Below are positions 50,801 through 61,430 of a stretch of 64,000 nt of DNA, in pieces; the stretch's first letter is position 1; the number at the start of each line of letters is the position of its first letter. Both the position numbers and the translations under genes were made by a program. Below the pieces are notes generated by a model. That model was not told the origin of the DNA. It was given only the letters and a program-made list of their open reading frames with translations, and did not search any database. This stretch comes from Sarcocystis neurona (taxonomy: Eukaryota; Apicomplexa; Conoidasida; Eucoccidiorida; Sarcocystidae): assembly GCA_000727475.1 (NCBI GenBank), contig KL647318.1:34484-98483 (forward strand), given 5' to 3'.

Positions 50801-53475
50801 CTGAACTGTGATTTCGACGAATACTACGGGCGAGGAAGCGCGTACTCTAGTTTTGGTCCACCTTGGATGTAGAGGAATGACTAGAGGAGCTCAGCGCAAG
50901 TCCAATTCGATCAAGCAGTTGTATCTCTGTCCTGCCCCCTATTGTGCTCTGCGGTACCGAATGTAACCACATTACATAGACGAGAGGAAGGCCGCCGGAC
51001 AAACCGAAAAAACGGGAGCAGCGTGGCAGAGGCTTGCAGGTTTGCAAGCTTCAGGACACTTTTTGTACAATGTTGTGTGTTCCTGTGTTTCGTGGGAAGA
51101 ACTCAATGAGAGTGTGAAGTTCGGCACTAAGATATTCGCTTCAGGACCTCAGCAGTTCTGGAAATATCGTCGACGACAGAGGTGTTGCAGGTAAGCAGGG
51201 AAGTAGAACTTTGGGCTGTTGAAACGCGTGAGGACGTCAACGAGGTATCAGTGTAGGGGTAAGGCACAGTGCTCAAGTGTGGCTCGCGAACGCCACCTAA
51301 ATGGCTAGCAAAGCGAAGAGAAATGTCATAGCTAATAGAGGCACTCAGCACCTAGTCACAGACACTGTCGTCATTATGAAAGCGATCGACATAATGGACT
51401 GGTTGTATGTTGTCACCAGTCGTGTGGTCGTGAGACGAGACGTGCGGGTCTGAAGCAGCCATCCTGGACAAGGCGAAATATTTGCTAGCGCGGCATCTTC
51501 TGAAAGGAGCGTTGTGAGGCGTGTGTGGCGCGGCGCATAACACAACACTGCGGGGTACTCTGAATGCAAGACTTCAACACGACATGACAGCGCATCTACG
51601 CTTCGGTGCGATACGCGTCTTTTTTGTGGAGTTCACAGTAAAGTGTGCAGCATTGCGTCTCTCTTTGAACACCTTAGAAGTCTCAAGCGTGTAGAAAATT
51701 AGATAGCCCGAATTTTTGTGCAGCACAACTTGTACCCGGAACCACCTGTGGAGGCATTCGGAAGGCAGCACTAAAGGGACATTTGCAGACGCGGGACGAA
51801 AATATGTAAACTCTATTCTCGGCAATGTTCACCTGATTATGTGGAGTGCCCGTGAATAGTCAGAAAAGACTCATTTTTCTGTGTCAGACGACGTTGGTGT
51901 TGGAAACGTAGAGATCGAGCGGAACCGGCTATGGCGGGTCCACGAGATCGGAAAACGCCCATCGCAGTTACGTCTGATTCGATGTTGGCTACTGTGGTCT
52001 TTAGTCCCTACGCAGACACCGCTGGCGCGTATTCAGGATGGTGTTTTTGTGCGTAGATCCATTCGTCCGAGCTTTTTGCCGTTCAGCTGTATCAGATTAG
52101 TTGCTATGCGGAGTTTATTGAAACACTTGTCTGGTAAAACAGTACTCCTTAAAAAGGAAACTGTGCATTGTCTTGAAACGGAAACTCCTCCGCGAGGCCT
52201 TGACTTGCTCTCAAGCAAGGTAAGCGCTCCAGAATGACTTGAGCTTCAAAGCCTCGGCAAGCTGTTGCGAAATAAGCCACCGTTGGTTCCTCCCTTCGCC
52301 TTACTCTTCCTCCATCACGGAAAATATTTGTGCGGGCGCCTGTACCCAGGGCGGCCACTACTAGTGGACAGAAAAATAATATTTCGTGAGACGAAAGTGG
52401 TTACCTTGATCCCGGCTCAACGGAAAGGAAAGAAATGGTGATATACGGAAATGGTATGCCGTACAGGGTTCGGGACTGACTTGTCGAGAGGCAGCTCGAA
52501 CAGGGGTGTTGAACGTGACATGAACTTGTAGCTGGAGAGCACGACGGGAAGGTGACTTGCGTCCTCCACGGCCATCCCTGGGTTGAACTGAGAGTCCATA
52601 CTTTTCTCGCCTCTTGTGTCTATTCGAGTCGTGCTGTTTTCGAGTCTTTTGGAAAAATCTGATGTCAAGATTGGAACAGTGGTGTCGCAGCTGATGCTGC
52701 ATAGACAGCCGAGTGGGCTGAAAAAAAATATGGCATCACGCCTCCGAAACGGGAGGTCCGACGCCATGGAGCAGGTTAAGCTAGAAGGGCAATGCTTTAG
52801 ATTTCCGCCCCCGTTGATGTACGCAAGCACAGAAGGATTCACGTGAGAGTAGCTGTTCGGCCTAAACACGGAGACCGACTGAGTAGGGCTAGCTCCCCAT
52901 GCTCAGGGAGAGCATACTGATATGTGAAGCAGGGTGTGCAAGTCGGCCTCCAAACTGCTACGCAGTACTCGCAAATCTCGTTCTCTCACTGTTTCCCGTC
53001 CCCTCCACGGAAAAACAGCCGCGTCAACAGAATCGCGGAGTTGGGTTGCATGTAGTAGTTGAAAGCCTTCACCGCACAGTGTGCAGAATCACGGTCAGCT
53101 GTGCCCCAGGGCTGACGTGGGAGATAATGTAAACCGTGTGTAAAGACGTTGAAGTTGGGAAAGCCGGGAAATACACGAACGAGAGACACTCTGGCGCAGT
53201 CTTCGAAATAAAACTAATATTAAAGAGAGCGGCGATATGAGTTGAAAGTGTAAAGATCTGGTGGGTTGTTTCGACTGGGATTAGAAGCAACAGAAAGACC
53301 TCATCCTGCATTACTACGAGAGAAACAAATCTCCGCCTCTCGTGTGCAGTGTCTGAGGTCAGCGGAAAAACACAAGAGCGTGCAGGCGAAGTGCGGCCGG
53401 CGTATGGACCCGAATCAGTAGCAGTCACAATACATTCAGAAATGGACGGCCACATGTCAGCACGTCGGTAGATGA
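44837..53475 (+). other. Purine-rich region, possible degraded right-array units
   Basis: The plus strand is G/A-rich as in the right array. Near 49.55 kb, CATAAATTTCATTACTATAG followed by AAGTTTGAACC resembles the GGACAATTTTTACAGCTTGAACC block at 57281. It lies about 4.07 kb (two periods) before the block at 53.61 kb. Other periodic positions (about 47.46 and 51.4 kb) show only weak likeness. Open frames of up to 150 codons on the minus strand are expected from its low stop frequency. Confidence 0.3.
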
Positions 53476-53889
53476 ATGGAAGCAGGAGACGTAACACACG
53501 TAGATCCGTCGCATGTATGGGAGCGTTGTCCTGTCTGCCACGTAAACCTGAGCGACGCGGGGTTCGTGGAGCAACACGGCAACGAAATCTGGAAATTGAC
53601 ACGCCACAGTGGTAAGGTTGTTCTTGTACACTATTGTGTGATTCTTCATATGTCTCTACAATTTAGTGCGCAACAGGATACGTTGGCTATATCATTGATA
53701 GGAGGTGTTGCAGAACAGGTGTGTAGAGTAGGATTGAATCGTTCGGGACTGAAAAACACTTTTCGACTTCTGCTGAACGCAAGTCACTCCGCTAGTGAGA
53801 CACCGAGGATATTTGTGCCTAGGAAACGGAAGTTACTCGAAAGATATAGAGGGTGCTCTTGGCAGTGTGTCCGGGCTGACGAGGAATGA
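53476..53889 (+). CDS. Low-confidence 137-codon frame with CPVC motif
   Basis: It starts at an ATG on the purine-rich strand. Residues 18-21 are CPVC and His-34 follows Cys-21 by 12 residues, as in the first three ligands of a C2H2 finger. The next histidine is at residue 44, outside the usual 3-5 spacing, so the finger is incomplete. The right half overlaps repeat unit R1. The equivalent stretches of other units do not keep this frame, which argues against a conserved protein. Confidence 0.2.
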   Translation: MEAGDVTHVDPSHVWERCPVCHVNLSDAGFVEQHGNEIWKLTRHSGKVVLVHYCVILHMSLQFSAQQDTLAISLIGGVAEQVCRVGLNRSGLKNTFRLLLNASHSASETPRIFVPRKRKLLERYRGCSWQCVRADEE

Positions 53890-55217
53890 GCATTAACGAA
53901 TCGAAGTATTTGTTTGCAGTTGTAAGGGAGAACGCTGATATTTCGACAATGCAAGAAAATGTGGATGTTGCGGTGACGTCGCGGACAAACGAGTGGAAAT
54001 TGTGGTGATTTGTGAGCAACTCGGCGTGACCGCTTGACAAAGTATACCTACGCGAAAAGGTCTGTGCGGTACTGTCTCTTAAGTACTTCTGTGTTTCCAT
54101 CTATGAAAGGCAAAGGTCAGCAACAGCTGGGAGGAATTTTTTGGCGAATTTTCGAAAAATTTTGTAATTTGGCCAGAAGGTAATATGAAGCTTCCTGGTG
54201 AAAGTTTGACATGGAGAATTGTCTCTCTCAGTGGCTGTTGATCACTGCGACCCAAACCCGTCGCAACATTGGCCGTCACCCATTCCTCTCTGTTTTATTG
54301 TAATTCGGCTACATGGCATCTTGCTGTGAACGTGAAGCGATTGCAACCGGTACCACCGAGGCTCCTGCACTGGAGTATGAAGTGAACGTATTTATTGGTG
54401 AGGGAGAAAGATGAAAGTCGAGAACGCTGCGGGGGGGACGAGGTTATGTGATGTCACAAAGAGTCGGATTGTTGCCTCCGTTAGCGACCGAATGTTGCAG
54501 GGGCAATTCAGTAGAGACGTGCACTGTCTTCGCAGAAAATACTGGAAGAGCCGAAGAGAAAACAATTTCTCCTCCCTTCGTTGTCAGCCACAATACAAGG
54601 GGGGATGCAAAGAGTTCCTTATTTAGCTCGGCCTCCCGCAAAGCCACCTCCAGCGTGTTTAGTAGAGTGACTTGTTTCGGTTCGTCAAACGACATTAAGG
54701 CGAGGCGCAGCTCGAACATTGTAGGACGCGCTGTGAGTCGGCTAAAATTGTGCAGTATTGTGCGTCGGATAGAATTGTTCTGGTGGTTCGAAGTAAGGAG
54801 CGCCTGAAGTAGATGAAGTGTTATTTCTCTCTTGTCGATGTAGACGACTGAGCAACAATGCGGCAGGTGAACGTGTACTGTACCCTGTGGCAGTGGGGGT
54901 TTCGTCGCCGAAACGGGAATTCAGTGGGGACCCAGGACCGGTGTGGCAATTGAGCCATTTTCGGCGCGAACAGCGTGGCGGACACACGAGACAAATTGAC
55001 CAATTTCTCGCCCCGAGAGGATCACTAGCGTGAATGAGTACGAATCGATCAACTGAAGAGACGAAAGCCCAGACATCCGCTATATGAATGTGACTCCTGT
55101 ATGGAACGTAATAGGTATCAGTTACAAAGTTCGACGACGACGCATTAGTGCATCCACGCGTAACCAGAAGAGGCAGAGGGATTACGTAGCAGGGACGCGG
55201 GTGTGTGAATACGAAGC
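53611..55217 (+). repeat. Right array unit R1 (~1.6 kb, short)
   Basis: It begins at AAGGTTGTTCTTGTACAC, a diverged form of the GTTGGACAATTTTTACA block, followed by a CATATGTCT-like tail. It is about 0.4 kb shorter than its neighbours, so it is deleted or its left boundary is misplaced. Interior blocks are not clear. Confidence 0.4.
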
Positions 55218-57279
55218 TGGACAATTTTTACAACGTGGTAGCGTGCCGTTCGTACAAATATCGACGCGCCTTGCTCTGTCACATATGTGTGCAGAAATAT
55301 TTGGCGCGATTTCTCGAGCACCGTTATGACACCACTTCAACGTATGGGATCGAATGGACAAGCAACTACGTACGCGTCATACTGTGCTTGTCCCTTGCCT
55401 CAACGAGGGGCACTGATGGAGAAAAGTGTGCGTGATGTACGAAGGGGAAGGTTGGGAAGGAGTCGCCGTAGGGATCATTGTGGGTCACGAGGCGTGAGAC
55501 CGACGGGAATGCTCGCAACTGAGACATGAACACATTAGTGGTAAAGACGCTGTTCCCAGCCGTCTGCTACTCCTGACGACGAATGAATGTGAAGGAGCCA
55601 AAGCACGCCCTCGTCAGTTGCGCGACACGCTGTTATTTCGATGGCGTGGGGGGATGCGGTGATTGTGGTGGCGCAGGCAAAGAACGAAAACGCGTCACGG
55701 AGTGTAAAATGTTGGGCATGATTCTGTTTGGGGGGATCAATTGAGCAGGAAACGCATTTTGTCCCTGAAAAGAACCTCCGCAAGTTGAGAGGTACTCCTG
55801 AAGTTCACATAAAAACGATAAGTATTAGTTCTTCCAAGAGTCTTCCCTTCTGTTGAACATTTGGAAAAGTAGTAGCTGTGCGAGGAGCATGTATCGATTG
55901 GTTTGATTGAAAGGCTGAAGTGAGGAGTTGAATCTCGTGGTCGCTGGCGTGTACTGTTGATCGAACCTGGGTCTGACACCTTTGTGCGATTGCTGTGACG
56001 TTGGCCAATACGGTCTCCTTTTTTCTCCCACTACCACTACACGGCGTTGCACGTGATTGTAAACCAGAATTTGTGACATTGAAGCTACAAAAATAAACGT
56101 TTCAATAGATCCGTTTCATGGTCGTAGCCCTCTCTGAGTGTTGGAACTCGAGAACGCAGTGGATTGGAATGGGGTAATATCAGTCCAGAGAGAATAGGTT
56201 TCGTGTGTGCGTTTAGGAGGCGAGTGTGGCCGAGGGTTGCGGAGCAGAGACACTGAATTTTCGCTGAGACTAAACCGCGGCGAGGCGACAAGAAAACAAT
56301 ATTCCTGCTCCCCTCGCGCTCGATACTGTTTGAGTGGCTGAGGTATGCATCGTCTTCAGCATTGCCTGTCGCCAAAACGTTGTCGTCCAGTCTGGTAGAA
56401 AGGTGTCTCCAGTTGTGCCAAGGAGGACGCAGTAAAAAGCTTGTAGGGTGTACGGCGTCGGTTAAGATGGCGCGTTGTCATGCATTCGACCGCAGGATTG
56501 CGGTGTTACAGAGTACGATAAGCTATGGAAAAATGAAATACAATTCTCCCACTTTCAGCTAGAAGCCAAAGTAGTAATGCTGTGTGCAGGATTTCGCACC
56601 GTGCACCAGAGGTGGTTACGTTGTTTAAATGGACAGACACTTTCTGAATAGGGATCTCCACAGACGTGGAAAAGGATCCTCGGGATACTAATGGCTAGTC
56701 GTCCATCACAGGTTCGGGGCTGTTACGCTGTCTTGGCGACCCAGGGAACGAGGATGGTAAAGACGTGGGGCCTGGAAGCTACGTTGTTGAGGTGGTTCGT
56801 CACTCCACCCCAGACGAAGCATTGTTGTTTACGAATTCGTGTCACGTATGGTGCAGGTCTGCAAATACACCTTTCGGACTCTTATCAGGATAGAGTCTTC
56901 GAGAGCTGACCCGAAAAGGAGCAGGTGATGACGCAAGTGGCAGGCGTTGGCGACGCAGACTTGCGACCTAGCACCCCAATAATACGCCGGGCGAAGGCGA
57001 CGTTTGTGTTGTTTCTGTCCCGGCGCTAAAGACCGGGACGGGTGGTTCAAACAAAGGTTTAACGATCGAGAGGACATATTGCATTAGGTCTGATGAGGAG
57101 CGTGAGAAAGTAGACGGCCAATTATTGATACAAAGAAAGGCTAAAGCCGCGCGATATGAATCGCGGCAGGTAAACAGTATGAATCGGAAAAAACGACGAC
57201 CATACACTACTATTTTCGTACATTACCAGGTGCAGCAGAGGCACGAGGGCGGAGATGTCTATGTCTGCACTCACAAGGT
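55218..57279 (+). repeat. Right array unit R2 (~2.06 kb)
   Basis: It runs from TGGACAATTTTTACA to the next exact copy. It contains GAGTGTTGGAACTCGAGAAC (56136), CGTCCAGTCTGGTAGAAAGG (56385) and GATGAGGAGCGTGAGAAAG (57092). The last two have clear counterparts in reverse-complemented left units, which makes R2 the best bridge between the two arrays. Confidence 0.7.
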
Positions 57280-57586
57280 TGGACAATTTTTACAGCTTGA
57301 ACCTGTGCTCATCTTATACCGACGTGTTGTTTCGTTGGTCACGTATGCACGAGTGTGTTGCGCGTGGCGCAGGTCCTTGAGCACCAAAACAAAGCGACGT
57401 GAAGATGGACTTTCACAATGGCAAGCGTGGAAAGGAAAACCAAGTTGTGATTTTCCGTTTGAAGATGGAGCGTACACAGCGTCACTGCCACTTATGTGTA
57501 TCATGCGGAAGCGTGTTGCCCGCGCAGGGTCCTGCGTAGCGGGTGTGCAGTATAAGACCGTGGACGATGGGACCCAGGAACCGTAG
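57179..57586 (+). CDS. Low-confidence 135-codon frame inside a repeat unit
   Basis: An ATG-initiated frame with a basic N-terminal part (KKRRPY) and VCTHKVGQFLQLEP in the middle. The corresponding stretch of the preceding unit reads VCEYEAGQFLQRGS in the same phase, so about 20 codons can be compared. Beyond that the two diverge, and the second stops. I would treat this as an incidental open frame in a repeat, or the trace of a former coding segment. Confidence 0.2.
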   Translation: MNRKKRRPYTTIFVHYQVQQRHEGGDVYVCTHKVGQFLQLEPVLILYRRVVSLVTYARVCCAWRRSLSTKTKRREDGLSQWQAWKGKPSCDFPFEDGAYTASLPLMCIMRKRVARAGSCVAGVQYKTVDDGTQEP

Positions 57587-59263
57587 TCCCAATCACCGCT
57601 GCAGGCGAGTTACGCAGCGTGCGAAGTCAACGGCTATATCCTGAGGACTGAACGAACGAACGAAGACGCTGTTGTCTGCGGGATTTGATGGCGCCGAAGG
57701 ACAATGCTGAGGACGAGCGTATTCCGATTGTGCCAGGAAGGGCAGAGGATGTAGTGGCACTGAGAAGATTGAAGAGATGTCTTCAGGATGTACTGGTGAT
57801 TAGGACTCGGTGTGCGTGGTTAGAATGTGGGCGCAGGATCGGCATGTTCATGTTTCCTGTAAGGGGACACCGGAGGGTCAAGTCGTTCATCAAATATTCA
57901 CAGACTGACCGTGGTGACCGGCTGGCCCGACTATGTTTGCGTTGTACCGCCGAGGTGCGGGTGAAGCTCGAGTGAGAATGTTGTCATGTGTCCTTGCGCT
58001 CGCTAGACGGAGGTGAGGACTGTGCAGGGGGAATGAACGCTAAAGGCTCGCTAGCCCGTGACTACTTTTGCCACCGACAATTCGTCGTCTGCCCATTGCC
58101 GTCCTGCATTGTGCCACATAATGGCATGTCAAAACATGTTCAAGGCAATGTCTGTTAGTCTTGTGAAGCGGAATGCGGAAGAAGGGTATATGGTAGTATG
58201 CGAGCAAAGGCGAGGAACCTGCAAATCGGATAGAGAAAATTTAATTACCCGCTGTAATCTGAGTGTGCTCTGCCACTCGGAGCCGGCATTCGCAGAGAGC
58301 CGGCCCCGGGGGGCATTGGATTCTAGCCGGGTATACGGCGTGAGAGGCAGACGTAATGAAAAAGTGTCTTGTTCCCGGGGACGACTACACTACATTGAAA
58401 GTGGACATCTGTCGTTTGTCTTGTCTTGCGTCGTACAGTGGCACCCACGGCTTATTTGGTGGAAACCCCTTTCGTGCTCCATATAGTTGTGTCGTACGCG
58501 GTGTTACATGATCAGTGTGGGAGTTACGTGGCAAAGGACCTGGAAGCAATATACCGTCTTGTGTCGGGAACAAGCGATCCAGTGATATGTGCATTCGATT
58601 CCGCCTGACAGCCCAAATGGCTGACGGCTGAATGGTGACCAATCGTGTCAGAGTGACTGTACATCTTTCGGATGGAAACTGACTGAGGACAAAGTGCTAA
58701 CCCCATGAGGCTAGAGAGTATATCGTGGGAAGCCATGAAGCAGGATCTAGAAGCAACACCAGTCTCCAGCTTGCGACGACGCAGGTCACCAGTATTGTAC
58801 AATAGCACGATCGTGTCGCTACAGAGAGAAAAAACACCAGAGCTGGACCGCGCAGTTGGGTTGAATATTTGACAGCAATCGCTGCAGACTGAGGACGATC
58901 TTTTGCAGGCGTGTGCCAAGGTAGCCGCGATATGGGGACGCATACCTTTATGTGATATGAATCGACGGGAAAGCCAAGACTAGCAGAAGGTGTACAGGGA
59001 GAGAGAGAAGGTGCCGCGGTTGATCAGAATTGCTGTAGAACTTTGCGGAGGTTTCGCAAAGAGGGAGCGGACTACGGTTGGGTCTTCGATGGGCCTATAG
59101 GGGCGCGAGGGATACACAATGCGAGTTGTCCACGAGCGAAACAATTGCCTTACTTGTGAGGCGTAGTCTCTCGGGACACGGACAGACGCGTCAGCCGCAG
59201 ATGGCAAAAACCCACAAGCGGAATGTTACCGTCGTACGGAGCTGTGTCTATGGTAGTCCCGAG
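57280..59263 (+). repeat. Right array unit R3 (~2.0 kb)
   Basis: It begins TGGACAATTTTTACAGC. It holds TAGTCTTGTGAAGCGGAATG (58156) and a weaker TTATTTGGTGGAAACCCC block (58452). A 135-codon frame from the ATG at 57179 to 57586 crosses its left end. In R2 the matching DNA is open in the same phase but soon diverges and stops, so no shared protein is supported. Confidence 0.65.
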
Positions 59264-61430
59264 TCAAAGGTGGGCGACTACAGTTCACTACGCTCCTGTG
59301 TAAAGTGACACAGGGAAAGGATGCAGATGTAGTCACGTAGGGCCGCTGGTTCGACGACTGGCAGCCTGAACACTTCGCAGGTGTGTCTCTTCTTCAAGGC
59401 AAGGTTGCACTGTCCGTCGCGTACAAAGGAGCGGATGCCGCGACTGCTGAATACCAGACCGAAACCACCTGGCATTGAGGTGTCACACTGGCAAGGGAGT
59501 ACGCACTCATTCTGACCTGACCTTTTACGTCCTACTGGAGCGCACTATAGCCGGTCGACACCTTGCGTAAGTTTTTCGGAGGTTGTCGGGCCCACAGCGT
59601 AGTATACAACGGGTGTGAAGAGTGAGGCGGTACAGGGCGGGACGGGAGAATAGTTCGCGGCGATCAGCTTCCGTGACAAATATTTCAGCGCGGAAGCCGA
59701 CCAGGACTACTCTGCATTGAGGGCCGGAGAAACGTTGAGACTGCTTGAGGCGGCGGCCATCGGGCGATACGGAAAGGACGTGACTCAGTCGAAAAAAAAG
59801 CTCCTAAGTGTAGCTGAGGCCCGGAGCGGCTACTGAAAAGGAAGAAGGGAGGGCTCTGGTGGCGCACTCAAGGCAGTGGGAAGAAGGCGTCGAGTGTCAC
59901 GGGCTACTGGGCTTTATGGTGCCTGCGGAGCATATCCCCGCATCGGAAATTCCTTGTGGATGCTGCGTAAAAGGGGGATCACCTGAATCAAGCCGTCAGC
60001 ATGAGAGTCACAAATGGCGCCTGCGAAAATGAATTTGTGTGCACAAAAATTCGCGCTACCTCTCTGAAAGTACTTTTCTGTATGTCGCAGTGTGGTTGGA
60101 GTGCGACTGAGACGTTGTCATGCGGTCGTGCGTCCGGTAGACCCGGGTGAGCACGGCAGAGAAGGCCTTAGTACTGAAACTTTGCAAGGCTGTTGCGATA
60201 TTTGTCACTGACGACTCATCCTTTTTCAACTCTCCTTGTTCCTTTTTACAAACATTCCCATTTGGGAAGACATTATATGCGATGCTTACTAGTCTCGTGA
60301 ATACGAGTGTGGAAGAACGGTACAACGTGGTGAGTAGTGATGGGCGAGGACAGTGCCAAATCGGAAGACGATCTAGTGCGTCACCTGGACTCTGCGCAGT
60401 CTGTGCACTTGGGCGCCGACATTTGCAGAGGGTGGTCAAACCACGTGTTTGAATTCCGCACGAAATGACAGCTGGAGTACGACGTGTAACGTGAAGTCTT
60501 TTGTCCTCAGCATCACGTCCATCCTACTGATAGTGCAGTACTCATTTTCGTTTTCGTCGCCTGTGGTTCCTCAATACTGTTTCCGTCCTGTTTGGAAGAG
60601 TCCTCACCTGCGATTCAAACAGTGGTGTCGGCGCCGAGGCTGCGCAAACAGCGTGCAGCGTAGGATGACCGGTCTGGGAATAATGTAGAATAGTGCGTCG
60701 AAAACGAGAGATGATTCAGTGGCAAAAACTGGGCTGTGCTCTGAAGGCCGTTCTGTATGGTTTCATCTGCTCGTTGTACGTTAGAGTCCGAACACAATCG
60801 AATATCCGCCGCGTGAGAGTAGCTTTTCGATCTGTCAGGTGGAAAGTAACCTAGTGGAGGGCGCTCTCCGTTTGCGTCTGGAGATCCCACAGTGGAGACA
60901 CGTGATGCACGGCCTGAACGCAGGACCATCCTCCAGGCTACGACGATGCAGATGGCAAATGGTGACCCATCAGCAAGTCACGTGTCTACTAAAAAAGGTA
61001 GCATCGTGAAGTGAATCGAGTGGTGGTTTACGTTCGTCGCCACAAAGGCAGTAATGTCATTTCCAGATGAGCGCCAGGACTTCTGCCCAGTGAGAGTTCA
61101 AAACCTGGTGCATTCTAGAATAGAGAGTAGACGGTGAAACACAGAAAGGGAACTGATCTAGCGACCCGGTGAATCAAACCGATGTACTAGAACGTGCCGG
61201 TATGCAGGAAGGATGCGGAACATGATTGAGCTTTCGTGTCTTCGTTCAAAGGTACCGCAGATACACCACGTGAGGTAGCGACGGGCGAGACGACTTCCTT
61301 GCGTGCGGTACGTAGACGTCGCGAGCAACGAAAATGTTGCTGACATAAAAGGCGAAGCGCGGAAGCTGAACGCGGCCGTCGCATTGGGGCGGCCTAAGTA
61401 GTAATCACAACCAGACCCCATTCAAAAGTC
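59264..61430 (+). repeat. Right array unit R4 (~2.15 kb)
   Basis: It begins with the diverged CAAAGGTGGGCGACTACAG. It contains TAGTCTCGTGAATACGAG (60290), GTGGAAGAACGGTACAAC (60308) and CGTCCTGTTTGGAAGAG (60584) at the spacings seen in R2 and R3. Its right end is set by period only, near a CAAAAGTCGATGACCGCTG stretch at 61423. Confidence 0.6.

Larger units (their letters stand above)
53600..61430 (+). repeat. Right tandem array of diverged ~2.05 kb units
   Basis: TGGACAATTTTTACA is exact at 55218 and 57280, with diverged forms near 53611 and 59264. A TAGTCTYGTGAA block lies at 58156 and 60290, followed by a GTGGAAGAACGG-type block also seen at 56136. A CGTCC(A/T)GT(C/T)TGG(T/A)AG block lies at 56385 and 60584, with a weaker copy near 58449. 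Order and spacing are constant. The plus strand is G/A-rich (57721-57780: G22 A18 T13 C7). Blocks match the reverse complement of the left array: GTCTGGTAGA at 56390 against 19765-19780, and GATGAGGAGCGTGA at 57092 against 16118-16138. Confidence 0.75.

Noticed and set aside
53069..55224. 177- and 160-codon minus-strand frames (53069-53602 and 54742-55224)
   Set aside because: Both are on the stop-poor strand of the purine-rich right half; neither has a recognisable motif or conserved counterpart in other units.
61155..61190. GGTTTGATTCACC on the minus strand as a tRNA T-arm
   Set aside because: The loop lacks the invariant C56, and no A-box or foldable cloverleaf precedes it.
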